From NCBI GenBank assembly GCA_037975125.1, contig CM075853.1, positions 40,757,989 through 40,821,988 on the forward strand: a stretch of DNA of 64,000 bases, read 5' to 3'. Every line of letters starts with the position of its first letter. Position 1 is the first letter of the stretch. The DNA is from Latrodectus hesperus. Its lineage: Eukaryota > Arthropoda > Arachnida > Araneae > Theridiidae. The notes beneath the pieces were generated by a model. That model made no database searches. It worked only from the letters and a program-made list of their open reading frames with translations, and was not told where the DNA came from. Below are positions 1-12,116 of the stretch, piece by piece. The position numbers and the translations under genes are program-made.

Positions 1-1255
1 TAATCCATTAATATATACTAGAAAAATAAGGTGCAGAAATTATTGGCATAATATATAGAAAATGGACACCTAATATGGGTTTTCAAGTTAAGGTCAAATT
101 AATCAGATATGTAAGATATTAGAAACTCAGTAAGGCAGTTAGGACCATATATTCTATTAATTTAATAGTAATATTTTTATTTAATTATAAGCTAAAAATT
201 TTAGTAAAAACACTAGAAATATCAGGACAAGCATAATGGCCTTTTGATCCCCTTTAGTAGCAACGTAATTTGTTCCGGTTGATAAATTTCTTCTTTCCTA
301 GATGTTCCCCCTCTCTGGGAATAGGATTTAATTGCTGGTGACGAATTGGTGAGAATTGAGGGAAAAAGAGTAAGAAAGAAATTTATTAATTTATAAAAAT
401 CTTGTTTAAGCTATGATAAAGCATTACTTATCATAATTTTGATAAATAATGGCATTAAAACTAATGCATACATGACTTATCTTAAACACTCTCTTTGTAC
501 AAAATTCTTCTTTAACCTTTCAAACTTCTTTAAAGGCTCTTTCAAAAATTACGATATTATAAATCAAAATTACAGAAACTGTCACGTGTGCTTCTGATAG
601 GGTAAAATCATACCATGTTGCAGAGCATTAATAAACATTAATTTCAACAAATATTTTTATATTACTCAAGCTTATTTTTACTGACCAGAACATAAGTTTT
701 TTAAATCAAAAAGTTTCGATAAATAATAACAAATATTTATTATAAAAAATAATTTTTACTTATTAAAACCCTTATCAAAGATTCTACAATATATATTCAT
801 TCACTTTAAAAATTAATTATATTCAGAAATTTAAGTAAATATGAAGAGTGTAATTTTTAAATACTGTTAATAAGAACCATATTTCCTTTTTCAATATAAC
901 AATAAAGTAATAAACATCAAACTTTATCCTTTTTAAATGGAAATCTAAAATTAACCATTTTAAAATTAATATGATAATATTGCATCAAGTAGATAGTAAA
1001 ACATTTTTAAAGAATAACTAATAGATTATTTTCATATGAAATATATCAAATAAATTACTATGAGAATAATTATTTGTACTTAAAATACAGATAAATTGAA
1101 AGAAAAACCAAATGAATGAAAACAAACTTTAAGGTACAATGGTAAATCAAAATAATACGGTAATAAACAGTACTTACATTATTTAAGCCAACAAATATAA
1201 TGTAATGATCTAGATCTAACTTAAGTGATACATAATTGTTATTTTGAGAGCTGCA
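1..1255. other. AT-rich intergenic sequence, no gene seen
   Basis: This stretch is strongly AT-rich with no coding-like frame. It lies downstream of the CCCH zinc-finger gene on the minus strand and may hold its 3'UTR. The nearest clear minus-strand AATAAA is near 735, about 0.5 kb past the stop codon, so the 3' end of that transcript cannot be placed. Confidence 0.5.
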
Positions 1256-1825
1256 TCAATGGGCTTTCCATGTAAGTAGACTACGATGAGGAAGTTTAAA
1301 ATGACTGAAAGCACATTTAGGAATACGACAATGGACTCCAAATCGACACGGTTTGACATGAAGGAAGCGGCATGATTTATCAGAGCATTTGGGATAATAC
1401 TTGCAGACAAGTTTACCTTGCACAACAGGTTTTGTAGAAGCTTTAGTTTTAGCAGGCACTTTCCGCTTTTTGTAATGAGTATAAGGACAGTCTTCTCTGC
1501 TACACAAGGAATCAAATTTACATTTTGGATGAATATACAGGCATTTATCTCCAAACTTACACTTAGGGAAACAGTTACAGGGAACTGTGGGATGTTTAAA
1601 TGAACAATCGTCACCGTTTTGGCAAGCAGGCCAGTATATACATTTATCCTTCAATTTTTGCTTCTTTGTGCTTACGACATCTAATGATTCATGGGATGAA
1701 ATACCTTCATTCATTTCCGTTAGTTCTACACTGACACGTTTTCTTTTCAAGGAAGACGAGTTCATTGTTAATTGATTAAGAGACTTACCTGTTCTTGAAT
1801 CTTTTTCAGCTTCAAATATGCTCAT
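1256..1825 (-). CDS. ZC3H14/Nab2-like CCCH zinc-finger protein (C-terminal zinc-finger block)
   Basis: The frame encodes 189 residues with five tandem CCCH fingers: C62-C68-C74-H78, C83-C89-C95-H99, C102-C108-C113-H117, C141-C147-C152-H156 and C160-C166-C171-H175. The spacing and the WPAC, FPKC and YPKC turns match the C-terminal poly(A)-RNA-binding fingers of animal ZC3H14 (Nab2/MSUT2), a nuclear protein that controls poly(A) tail length. The first residues are basic and serine-rich. ZC3H14 is normally several hundred residues with an N-terminal PWI-like fold, which is absent here, so this is either the last coding exon or a short paralogue. Two ATGs are possible, at 1825 and 1765. The second has a better context (aacaATGa). 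A perfect splice-donor motif CAG|GTAAGT (1791-1783) falls between them, so the 5' structure is unresolved. Confidence 0.75.
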   Translation of the reverse strand: MSIFEAEKDSRTGKSLNQLTMNSSSLKRKRVSVELTEMNEGISSHESLDVVSTKKQKLKDKCIYWPACQNGDDCSFKHPTVPCNCFPKCKFGDKCLYIHPKCKFDSLCSREDCPYTHYKKRKVPAKTKASTKPVVQGKLVCKYYPKCSDKSCRFLHVKPCRFGVHCRIPKCAFSHFKLPHRSLLTWKAH

Positions 1826-2120
1826 TTTTCAACAGATTTTGCTGGTACTTCTTCCACTCGTTGTACAGGATATACTTGAGCTAATTTGTAGATTTTCTTA
1901 CAGCAGATGATTCAATGATATCGTCCTACTTTTTGGTAGCTTCAACTTTTAACTGCTGATCTAATAAAACGTATTTTAATAGATTAAATAATCTATCAGC
2001 GAAAACAAGATGAAAATACGTACAAGTAGAAGTACGAATATACGATGAACTTCACAGAGCTGCAGCACTCACGAAGAGCTATTTGCAAATAAACACAACA
2101 CACCAGCCTGGTTGGGTACG
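1826..2120 (-). other. Possible 5' exon/UTR or decayed coding sequence of the CCCH gene
   Basis: Minus-strand reading just upstream of the zinc-finger frame gives coding-like segments in a different frame (for example ...VYPVQRVEEVPAKSVEK) that are broken by stops. They lie directly before the CAG|GTAAGT donor at 1791-1783. Either this is a short 5' exon/UTR, or the locus is an altered copy of a larger ZC3H14 gene. I cannot decide from sequence alone. Confidence 0.3.
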
Positions 2121-2129
2121 AAAATGACA

Positions 2130-2230
2130 GTGTTGCCAGTCGATTACCCAGCTAGTGAGACCTTGACGTCATTGCGCTGAGTGACCAATAGTTGTCGGCA
2201 ATATTATTCAAGTCAGGAGCAAATGTGATT
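2130..2230. promoter_or_regulatory. Candidate promoter with CRE and CCAAT boxes
   Basis: A full CRE palindrome TGACGTCA lies at 2164-2171 and a CCAAT box at 2185-2189, in a locally GC-richer patch upstream of the minus-strand CCCH gene. Position and motifs suit a TATA-less promoter. No transcript evidence is available. Confidence 0.4.
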
Positions 2231-4391
2231 GGAGTATGAGTAGTATGGGTGGAGCCGTAAATACCTAATCTGCGTTTCTGCATGATATTTTTCCTTCATA
2301 GATAGATTTAAGATTTTTTTTGAGATAATATTTAGGATGATTTTTTCGTATCAGAAATGCATCCATTAATTACCAATTTGTCATTTGTGAACTTTATGGA
2401 CAGATTTTATCATATATGTTCCTCACAAACACATTAATGTTCTATTTTTTTTATAATTCATTGCGTTATTAGTGAAATAAAATATGAATTGAATTGCGAG
2501 ATATTTACACAACAGATTTTTAATGTTAATTGTTAATTGGAATCAGTTTCAGTACTTAATGATATTTTATGAATACTTAATTCAAGAATATTATTATAGA
2601 ATTTTTGAAGTTAAAAACTGACTTTTCTAATACTGAAATGTACAATTAATTTAATTAATAATAACTGATTTATTTATGGAGGTTCTGGTATTTATGTCTA
2701 AGATAAAAATCATTTGTCACATATGTCAAAGCAAATCTAAGGTGATTTTTACAATAACTGATAAATGAATAATTATTATTACAATAACTTCTGAAACAAG
2801 TAAACCTGAGCACCAACACTGTACATTTTTAACATTTTCTATGTTGGTAATATTGTCTTTGGTATGTAATAGAAATGGTATGAAAAATAATTCTTAGCAT
2901 TTCCGCTCTTTATAAGCACATTCAATTAAAAATGTATCACCAGCATTAATAAATGTTCATTTACAAATGGAAAAACACAACAAAAAAGTATTGTTATTGA
3001 AGCTATAAATATAACACAACAAAAAAATATATAGATACCTATCTATCATATCTTATATCCAAGTACCTATGATATCAAGAACTTATATAAATACTGTTGT
3101 TGTAGATTTAACTCCTTTTTTAAATGGAAAGATTTTATTAATGAATGTGGTACTTCTTGATATTTCAACATTAATACTTGGTGTATATTAAAAAAAAAAG
3201 GTTAAACTATATAACTTTTTCATGACCAACAGTATTAATACTATTAGTCATGAAAAATTGTTTGCCTTCTATAAATAAAATTATTTCATCAAAATCCATC
3301 ATGTGTTTTTAAAACAGTGAAAGGGAAATCAGACTATTTAAATTGGAGTTTGCAAAGTAATTTAAGTGCTTAATGATTTTATATATTATTTCTGTTATTA
3401 ATTTTAAAATTATTTTTGCTATATCCTTATATCTGAGTAAATTGTAAATTACATGAGAGAAAAATAGTGTATTTATACTTTATTACTTTTATCTGAAAGT
3501 GTGTAGTATATTGAATGAATATCATTAGACACTATAATTTAGAAATGTATTCTCCTAATTATCAAAATTAAAAGTTTCTAATATAGGAATGAATTTTATT
3601 TTGAGTTAAACTTGTGAACCAAATATATTTAACGCGAACATTTGTATGCTGAATTTACTAATCACAAATTTTTTGCAATGGCATAAGTATTTTCAACATT
3701 TCTCATTACTCAAACTGCAAGCCATTCAAAATTTTCGACATATGCGTATATAATATTTAACTGATTTTTTGTTATTTCACTTTATGAAATTTGTATTGTA
3801 TATTTGCAAAAATATGTAATATATATATAATAATAATTATAAATATGCAAAAAAAGCTACAAATGATTGAAATAATTAAAAATCAATTTATAAAAAATTA
3901 TGATCAATAATTAATGATATATGTTTTCAACTCTTAGTGCTAAAATCCATACAAATTATAGGTTAATTTTGTGCTTAAAGAATGATTTGCAGGGGAAAAT
4001 TTCCCACACTTTCTTGAGAAATCTGAGTAACTAGCACGTGAAGTTAAACTGCTTTTCACGCTTCTGGTAATAATTTAAAATCAATCCATAGAATAAATAA
4101 GGAACTCCTGTCTGTAAACTATGCAATTATAAAATTACCTATCCAAGTTTAAACACAACACATGGGACATAACACAAAGGGAGGTCTGTAGCCTTCCGGC
4201 CATATACCTCGTCTTCTAATGAATTAGAGTCCTTGGATAGTCTTGACCTGGTGATTAATAAATCAGAATTAAAGATACAATAATGAATAATACAAAGATA
4301 TTGAGGTCAGTGCTCCCACTTGATGCACTCTGCATGACTTGTTTTTTTTTTTACTAAGTAATTGAGTAATCCTAGTAATAAGCACTTAGAT
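2231..4391. other. AT-rich intergenic sequence, no gene seen
   Basis: There is no convincing open frame, RNA gene or long repeat. The stretch contains only short A/T runs and low-complexity sequence. A slightly GC-richer patch near 4145-4250 resembles no family I recognise. Confidence 0.5.
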
Positions 4392-4610
4392 GATGACAAT
4401 AATTCCTGATACACATAAAATTCCTATAAAATTATTTACAAAGGAAAATACGCAGGTTGTGTGTGATTACAATAATTCTTTGAAGCACACAAATTCCGTT
4501 AAAATATTTACAAAGGAGTTATAAAGAAAAAACACAGGTTGATGACAATAGTTCTTGATAAAAACAAAGTTCCGTTAGAATATTTACAACGGAGGACAAA
4601 GAAAAAATTC
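4392..4610. repeat. Degenerate tandem repeat, about three 67-82 bp units
   Basis: Units begin near 4392, 4459 and 4541. Each contains the order GACAATA(A/G)TTC, an ATTCC or GTTCCGTTA block, TATTTACAA(A/C)GGA, an A-rich run and CACAGGTT or a variant. Weaker echoes (TATTTACAGGA, TTATTTACAA) continue to the edge of the assembly gap at 4713. Confidence 0.6.
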
Positions 4611-4712
4611 CTTTTTTTTCATATTTGTTTAAGATTAAATAAAATTGAGATATTTACAGGATGCACACAATTTATTTACAATGTGGTTTCTCACAAGATT
4701 TCATTTAGGTAG

Positions 4713-5212
4713 NNNNNNNNNNNNNNNNNNNNNNNNNNNNNNNNNNNNNNNNNNNNNNNNNNNNNNNNNNNNNNNNNNNNNNNNNNNNNNNNNNNNNNNN
4801 NNNNNNNNNNNNNNNNNNNNNNNNNNNNNNNNNNNNNNNNNNNNNNNNNNNNNNNNNNNNNNNNNNNNNNNNNNNNNNNNNNNNNNNNNNNNNNNNNNNN
4901 NNNNNNNNNNNNNNNNNNNNNNNNNNNNNNNNNNNNNNNNNNNNNNNNNNNNNNNNNNNNNNNNNNNNNNNNNNNNNNNNNNNNNNNNNNNNNNNNNNNN
5001 NNNNNNNNNNNNNNNNNNNNNNNNNNNNNNNNNNNNNNNNNNNNNNNNNNNNNNNNNNNNNNNNNNNNNNNNNNNNNNNNNNNNNNNNNNNNNNNNNNNN
5101 NNNNNNNNNNNNNNNNNNNNNNNNNNNNNNNNNNNNNNNNNNNNNNNNNNNNNNNNNNNNNNNNNNNNNNNNNNNNNNNNNNNNNNNNNNNNNNNNNNNN
5201 NNNNNNNNNNNN
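4713..5212. other. Assembly gap of 500 N
   Basis: All 500 positions are N. The round number suggests a scaffolding gap of unknown true size. It separates a tandem repeat from a TG-rich microsatellite, which probably caused the break. Confidence 0.98.
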
Positions 5213-5260
5213 CTTATGTGTGTAACATGTGTGTGTAACATGTGTGTTGTATTCTTATTC
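5213..5260. repeat. TG-rich microsatellite at gap edge
   Basis: Repeated TGTGTG and TAACATGTGTG blocks directly follow the gap. The next bases up to 5436 are AT-rich single-copy-looking sequence that forms the left flank of LINE copy A. Confidence 0.6.
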
Positions 5261-5968
5261 AAATATGTTATTTTTTGATATAATTTAAGTATATACTTAG
5301 GGGTTAAAAATCAGTTTAATTGCAGCGATTAGTTTTCAGTTGTTGCATCTAATGTATGTCTATGGATAATTTATTGAAGGCTAATCTCTGTAATTTAAAA
5401 GAAAATAACTCTGTGGTTAGTCTATCAGATTCAAATCCCTCAGGGGGTTTACCTTCTTTAGGTAAATACGGGTGTCACAATCCCGAGGTACCCTAGTGAT
5501 CTGTCCTCTCTCTTTTTTTACCCTCTCCTCTAATCTTCTGCTTTTTCTTCCTTTTCTCCCTCAGTGTGGTTGCCTCGCAAGAGGTTGAGGGCTCCCCTTG
5601 AGTAGCTTTCGCCGCTCTGTTGCTATTAGCTACCCTTGGGGACTAAATCACCCACGTGTTTGCCGTGCGTGGAGACCCGTGTCCCTGGAAAGGAGGGTCC
5701 TGGTAATTGAGGCCCGCAGAGACCAACACATTACTTTGGCCTCTGGTTCAGGTAAACGGGAGGTGTGTTGTGGTCCTCAGCACATCAATCGGCTTTATGG
5801 ATCAAGCGATCGGTACATCTACTGGGTGACTCGTTAAGGGTGGAGGCCACTTCAGGGATGTACTGTGAGCGTATAGGACCTGGCTAGCACTGGTGCAGCT
5901 GGTCTGCATCCCCTTGTTGGACTCGGTGGTGGGTGGTGCCGTCAGGTCCCGAATTTTCCATTTCCAAT

Positions 5969-7105
5969 ATGGAAACAAATTCTTATTCTTCTCTCCCACG
6001 GGAGCATTCCTTGTCAGTATTACATGCAAAATTTTATGTTGTAAAATGGAAAGAGGGTACCTTCGAAAATGTATCCCCTTTCCTAATCCAAAAAGCTATT
6101 AGCGGAAATATCGGCGAAGTGAAGGGCATTAGGAAAATGCGTTCTGGAGACTTAATGGTTGAGGTCGCTTCAGAGGCACAAGCTAACGCTATAAACACCT
6201 TGTCTATGCTTGCTAACATAGAGGTGTCTGTCTCTCCTCATATGAACCTTAACTTTTCTCGTGGTGTGGTATCCGCAAGGGATTTGCTTAACACGCCTAC
6301 GGATGAGATCTTAGAAAATCTCAAAGATCAAAAGGTCTGTGCTGTAAGACGCATAACTGTCAGACGAGATGGGCAGATTATTAATACTAAACATCTCGTA
6401 CTGACTTTTGCGACGCCAGACCTACCGCAGCATATTAAAGCTGCGTATATGCATCTACCCGTAAGGCCATTTATTCCAAATCCTTTGCGTTGTTTCCAGT
6501 GCCAGAGATTTGGTCACTCCAAAGCGACTTGCAGAGGCAAACTGACTTGCGCTCGCTGCGCAGTAGTTGGCCATGACAGTTCGTCTTGTACTGCAAAGGA
6601 GAGGTGTGTCAACTGTAAGGGTGACCACTCCTCCTACGCTAGGAGTTGTTCTATCTGGATACTGGAAAAGGAGATCACAACCACTAAAGTTAAGAACAAT
6701 TGTTCATATCCTGAGGCGAGACGTACTGTTACCGCACGTACACCTCAAGCAGGAGTTAGCTACGCTTCTGTCGCCGCAAAAGTCACCCGAACGACTAGCA
6801 CGCAAACTGATGCTCTTTCACTTCCAATAGTCAAATTACCCCCTACCTCTGAGAAAAGACCAAAATCAACCTCCACAACCATTCCCCGTAGAAAAGCTCC
6901 GATTGCAAAATCTAAAGCCGTAAAGGCTTTAAAACTAAAATCTGCTAAAGAGGGCATTATTAGGCCCTCAATATCCACCCGTAAAGCCTTAACCCTGGAG
7001 GCTGACGCTGTTTCATTACATCCCTCGGACGATGATCTATCGCTCGAGGAGATGTCAGATGACATGCCTTCCAGCTCCGGGAAAGGAGCTTTTCAAATTC
7101 AATAA
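5969..7105 (+). CDS. LINE copy A ORF1, gag-like nucleic-acid-binding protein
   Basis: The frame encodes 378 residues from the ATG at 5969. That start matches the ATG positions giving 377-379 residues in copies D2, E and G; longer frames upstream start at GTG and are not supported. The middle carries three CCHC zinc knuckles (CFQCQRFGHSKATC, CARCAVVGHDSSSC, CVNCKGDHSSYARSC), which in this family bind the element RNA and nucleic acid during reverse transcription. The C-terminus is basic, then acidic and serine-rich. The frame is intact. ORF2 follows in the -1 frame and overlaps the end of this ORF. Confidence 0.88.
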   Translation: METNSYSSLPREHSLSVLHAKFYVVKWKEGTFENVSPFLIQKAISGNIGEVKGIRKMRSGDLMVEVASEAQANAINTLSMLANIEVSVSPHMNLNFSRGVVSARDLLNTPTDEILENLKDQKVCAVRRITVRRDGQIINTKHLVLTFATPDLPQHIKAAYMHLPVRPFIPNPLRCFQCQRFGHSKATCRGKLTCARCAVVGHDSSSCTAKERCVNCKGDHSSYARSCSIWILEKEITTTKVKNNCSYPEARRTVTARTPQAGVSYASVAAKVTRTTSTQTDALSLPIVKLPPTSEKRPKSTSTTIPRRKAPIAKSKAVKALKLKSAKEGIIRPSISTRKALTLEADAVSLHPSDDDLSLEEMSDDMPSSSGKGAFQIQ

Positions 7106-10100
7106 TAACTTCCTTTGTTTCTTGGAACTGCCATGGTTTGCGTTCTCATCATGATGACATCAAGTCTATAATTTCAGCCTACAATCCCGCATGTGTTGCA
7201 CTTCAGGAAACGTTCCTGAAGTCCAGCAATAACTTTTCCATGCGTGGGTTTAAAAGCTTTAGAAAAGACTGTGGTGACGATGGTGCAGTGTCTGGAGGTG
7301 TTTGTATATTAACATCTAATACTTTTCCCAGCACTGCCCATCCATTGAATACTACTCTACAGGCTGTTGCTGTAAGAATTCATACTGCATGCTTATTAAC
7401 AGTCTGTAGTTTATATTTACCACCACATGATGTCATCCGCCAAGAGGAACTCGATGCATTAATAGATCAGCTGCCAACACCATTTCTGTTGTTAGGTGAC
7501 TTTAACGGCCATAGTTCTTTGTGGGGAAATGATGATACTAATTCTCGCGGTCGGCAGATAGAGCGGTTTATTTCAGAAAACAGTCTCTGTCTGCTAAATA
7601 CCGACGAGAAGACTTACTTTCACATACCCACAAGAACGTTTCATTCCCTCGATTTGGCAATATGTTCTCCTTCACTTCTGCCATTGTTAAACTTTACTGT
7701 AGGAAATGATCTGTTCAATAGTGATCACTTTCCTCTTGTCGTCTCCCAGACTGGAGGTAGTAGTGTGCGACAAAATCGTCAACCTACTTACGTGTACTGT
7801 CGGGCAGACTGGGCACTGTTTACACAATTGGCAGATGTTGATAAGGAAATGGTTCAGATCGAGAATATTGATGATGCCGTTACTAAAGTTACCGAAACAA
7901 TTATAAATGCAGCTGATGCATCAATACCAAAAGTTCTTCTTTACCACACCGGCGTTGCAAACCATGGTGGAACAATGAATGTCAGAAAACATATAAAAAC
8001 CAAAGGAAGTTATGGGGGTTATTTCGGAGGTACCCTACTACGGAGAATCTTATCGCCTTTAAGAGAGCAAAAGCATTAGCTCGCAGAGCTCGTCGTCGAA
8101 GTAAGAAGGAGTCTTGGTCTCGCTATGTATCATCAATAACTTCTTCTACATCCAGTAAGCAGTTATGGAGAAGAGTGAAAGCAGCCAATGGAATATATAG
8201 AGAATTTATAATTCCTATTTTAAAATCCGGAGCTGCTGTATACTCTTCTCCTCAGGACATTGCAAACGTCCTCGGTGAAACTTTTGCTAGTGTCTCAGGC
8301 GTTGACTCTTACAGTTCCTCCTTTTTGAGAACTAAGACTCACGCCGAGAGAACACAAATTCGTTTCAACCAAAGGCAAGCTTTGCCATATAACTGTGAAT
8401 TTCGGATGTTGGAATTGAAGAGAGCTTTACAGCAGGCCAATGATACTAACCCAGGGCCTGATGGAATTAGCTACCAAATGCTTAGACAGTTATGTCCAGA
8501 TTCTTTAGCGAATATACTTCGCTTGTTTAACAGGATCTGGACCGAAAATATATTTCCTACGCATTGGAATAAAGCTATAGTAATTCCGGTCCTGAAAGCT
8601 GATAAAGATCCTTCTGATCTTCTAAACTATCGACCAATAGCTCTGACTAGCTGCTTTTGTAAGACTCTCGAGCGTATGGTCAATGCTCGTCTCGTTTATG
8701 TCTTAGAAAAAAATAATTGTATTCCTGTTAATCAGAGTGGTTTCCGTAGAGGAAGGTCCACTCTTGATAACATAACATATTTGGAAACCCAAATCCGCAA
8801 CGCATTCGTGCGGAGAAATCATTTGGTTTCCATTTTCTTCGACATAGAGGAAGCATATGACCGTACATGGCGTTATGGAATTCTCCGTTCATTATATGAT
8901 TTTGGCTTTCGGGGTAATCTTCCGATATTCCTGGAAAACTTTTTACGCTCCCGTGTTTTTAAAGTCCGCATAGGAACTTTTTATTCTGATAATTTTAAAC
9001 AAGCTGAGGGTGTACCCCAAGGTTGTATTTTGAGTGTAACCCTTTTTAACCTTCACATTAGTAGCATATTACATAAATTATCACCTTCTGTTCATGGTAC
9101 ATTGTACGTTGATGACTTGCAAATATCTTGTGAGGGGTCAAATATGCATTTAATTGAGAGACAGTTACAAACAGCTGTTAATAAACTTGCTGCATGGTGT
9201 GCTGAGAATGGCCATACTCTTTCTCCTAGCAAGAGTAAATGTGTCCACTTCTGCAGGAAAACTAGCATACATAGTGATCCAGAGATTTTGATTGACAACA
9301 CAATTATACCTGTAGTCAGTGAGATGAAATTTCTTGGTGTAATATTCGATCGAAAATTAACTTTCCTTCCGCATGTTTTAAATCTGCGGAAGAAGTGTGA
9401 GCGATCGCTTAATATCCTCAGAGTGCTTTCGAACACATCCTGGGGTGCAGATCGCACATCACTACTTCGAATATATCAATCACTAATTTTATCACGCATT
9501 GACTACGGATGTGTTGTATATGGATCAGCTAGGCATTCTGTTTTATGCAGATTGGACACTGTTCATCACAATGCTCTGAGGATTTGTTCGGGCGCATTCC
9601 GCACATCACCCGTCCAGAGTCTGTATGCAATTTGCCAACAACTGCCCTTAGACCTGAGACGAATGCAGCAGTCTCTCAATTATTATGCTAAGATCATGTC
9701 TGACCCTCATCATCCATTACATTCCATGAGTCCTACATTTGCTCTTAAAAGATTATACCATGCTCGTCCAAGGAGCATACCACCTTTTCTCATTAGAATA
9801 AAATCGAACCTAATATTGTCTGACCTACATGATGTTCGAATAACTGCCACAAATCGAACTTCACATCCACCCTGGTATGAGCTACAATGTAAAATAATCA
9901 ATCCCTTTGCACAGTTTAGAAAATCGGACACGTCTCCTGTTGTTTTCCATCAGCTCTATTCTTTTCATCGCTGTCAGTTTGATTCTTATCAACCTATATT
10001 TACAGATGGTTCAAAATCTGCAGGACATGTTGGCTGCGGAGTTTATATTGATAATATAACCCTTAGTTACAGCCTTAATATGTCCTGCTCTATCTTCACT

Positions 10101-10787
10101 GCTGAGGCAACTGCTATATTATGTGCTCTTCAGTATGTGGATAGTAAAGGATCAAATAAATTCTGTATATACACTGACAGCCTGAGTGTTTTAGAAGCTG
10201 TGGAGAATATTAATGTCAACTATCACCCTGTTGTGTCGGAGATTTTTTGCAGATTAGACTCTCTGAAGTGCAAGGGATTCGATATCATCATTTGTTGGAT
10301 CCCAGGACATGTAGGTCTTGATGGTAACGAGAGGGCTGATGCAGCTGCAAAGTTTGCATCTACTCCACTTCAGCCTTCCGTTCCACTTTGTGATGCGAGA
10401 AAAGGTGTGAAGAGTTTTATTCATAAACTTTGGCAGGATTCATGGAGGATGCAAGTCAGCAACAAACTAAATACCATAACTTCATCACTCATTTCATTTT
10501 CAGTTTTACCTTTACGAAGTGCGGATGTTAAATTAACCCGCCTTCGTATTGGACACACACGTTTCACTCATAAGCATTTATTCTTAAATGAATTAAAACC
10601 TTGGTGTGAAACGTGTGATGAACCATATACTGTGTTTCATATTTTAATTTCATGTTCTGATTTTAACCAACATCGTTTTAAATATTTTAAGACGGATCTT
10701 TTAACGATGCGGGATTTGCTGGGCGAACCCCCGCATCGAAATATTTTTGCTTTTTTGAGAAGCATTGGTTTTATAGATTTTATATAA
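7105..10787 (+). pseudogene. LINE copy A ORF2 (endonuclease-RT-RNase H), one frameshift
   Basis: The first part (to about 7930) encodes an apurinic/apyrimidinic-type endonuclease with the LQE, GDFNGHS and SDHFP motifs. A one-base deletion near 7930, in the linker after the endonuclease, shifts the frame so the first part ends at 8079. The second part is open through 10787 and carries RT (FFDIEEAYD, GVPQGC, YVDD), RNase H (TDGS, AEA, TDS, NERAD) and a C-terminal C-x2-C-x7-H-x4-C motif. No ATG precedes the catalytic residues of the endonuclease. Apart from the frameshift the copy looks young. Confidence 0.88.
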
Positions 10788-11040
10788 TTTAAATGTAAAT
10801 AATTTTTATCATAAACTTATAACATTCCATTGATCTACTTTAGTCTCATTTTTAGCTATTTTATCTATAATTATTTGGATTGTATGTTGAGTGTTTGTCT
10901 ATTTATGTTTTATTTTATAATTTTTAACATTGCTGATCATTTTAAATAAATTTTAAAAGTTAGTTGGGTTTAAAAAAGTAAATAAAATAAATAAATAAAA
11001 GAAGAAATAAATAAATAAATAATGATCTTAAAATTTGGTT
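10788..11040 (+). other. 3'UTR of LINE copy A
   Basis: AT-rich untranslated sequence ends in repeated AAATAAATAAATAA blocks about 30-60 bases before the terminal hairpin. The same order, stop then about 250 bases then AATAAA-like repeats then hairpin, recurs in B, D1, D2, E and G. Confidence 0.75.
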
Positions 11041-11098
11041 TTGGCGCAGCTTGTCCTCATATGGACCTTGCGCCAGAAAACTCAACCAACCAACCAAC
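11041..11098 (+). repeat. LINE 3'-terminal hairpin and CCAA tail (copy A)
   Basis: A 7-bp stem (TGGCGCA with TGCGCCA) and an inner stem (GTCC with GGAC) close a loop TCATAT. CAAC/CCAA repeats (11083-11098) follow. Comparison of six tails shows the stems are kept while the loop varies. Confidence 0.85.
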
Positions 11099-11932
11099 AG
11101 CTATATTATTCACATCGCTGTCAGTATTCTTCCTACACGCCAGTATTAACGGATGGTTCTAAAACAGCAGGACATGTCGGCTGTGGTATTTTTATGAATA
11201 ATGTTACATACAGTTACAGCCTTCATGCTTCCTGCTCCATCTTTACAGCTGAAGCCACAGCAATTTATAATGCGCTTCAGCTCGTGAATACTGTAAATTC
11301 TCATTCCTTTTGCGTGTATACTGACAGCTTGAGTGTATTAAAAACGTTGGAGAATTTGAACATTCATTGTCATCCGGTTGTGTCCAAGATTTTCCAAATA
11401 TTGGATTCCCTTGCTGGCAAGGGGAATGATATCAAATTTTGTTGGATCCCAAGTCACGTAGGTCTCGAGGGAAATGAAAAGGCAGACGCGGCTGCTAAAG
11501 CAGCCTCAACGTCAATACAACTTTCAATCCCTCTTTCAGATGTGAGGAAGTATATTAAAAATCATGTCTACTCCCTCTTCCAGGAGTTTTGGAGCATGCA
11601 GGTCAGCAACAAATTGTGTACCATTTTCCCATATCTCATTTCTATCAGTTTTACCGCTACGAAGTGCTGATGTTAGATTAACTCGCCTTCGTATCGGACA
11701 CACACGTTTCACACACAGACATTTGTTTCTAAGTGAACTAACTCCATGGTGTGAAGCGTGTGATGAACCATACACTGTTCAGCATATTTTAATTTCATGT
11801 CATGATTTTATCCAGCAACGTTTACACTTTTTTAATACTAATTTATTAATTTTATCTGATTTAATAGGGGATCCACCCCATGGAAACCTATTCGCTTTCT
11901 TGAAGGCAATGGGTTTTATACATTATATTTAA
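11099..11932 (+). pseudogene. LINE copy B ORF2 fragment (RNase H and C-terminal zinc motif)
   Basis: RNase H motifs TDGS, AEA, TDS and NEKAD are present, followed by the conserved LTRLRIGHTRFTH segment and a C-x2-C-x7-H-x4-C motif. A frameshift near 11640 splits the fragment: the first frame ends at 11670 and the remaining protein continues in another frame to 11932. With no 5' part it cannot be expressed as a normal ORF2. Confidence 0.85.
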
Positions 11933-12116
11933 TTTGCATTTTAGATTTTAAAAAAATTATACAAATAATTGTTATTTTCATTTTCTATATTTTATTACTA
12001 GATTTTAATATAGTATATACACTTATTTTTGTTTTTCAATATTTTAAAGTTGTTTGGGTTTTTGAAAATAAATAAATAAAAAATTAAAATAAAATAAAGT
12101 TACACAAAACTAATTC

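Larger units (their letters stand above)
5437..11098 (+). mobile_element. I-superfamily LINE, copy A (full length, ORF2 frameshifted)
   Basis: This is a complete element in order: GC-rich 5'UTR of about 0.5 kb starting CCCTCAGGGGGTTTACC, ORF1, ORF2, an AT-rich 3'UTR with AATAAA-type repeats, and a terminal hairpin with a CCAA tail. The same 5' start is seen in copies E and G. RNase H plus an apurinic-type endonuclease plus a three-knuckle gag place it in the I superfamily; the exact clade is not certain. Its left flank is non-LINE DNA. Its tail runs directly into RNase H sequence of copy B, and no target-site duplication is visible. Confidence 0.9.

Noticed and set aside
5598..5837. 79-residue open frame in the LINE 5'UTR, also present in copy C (14926-15165)
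   Set aside because: It starts at TTG with no ATG, and copies E and G have a stop early in the same frame. It reflects conservation of the 5'UTR DNA and is not a conserved protein.
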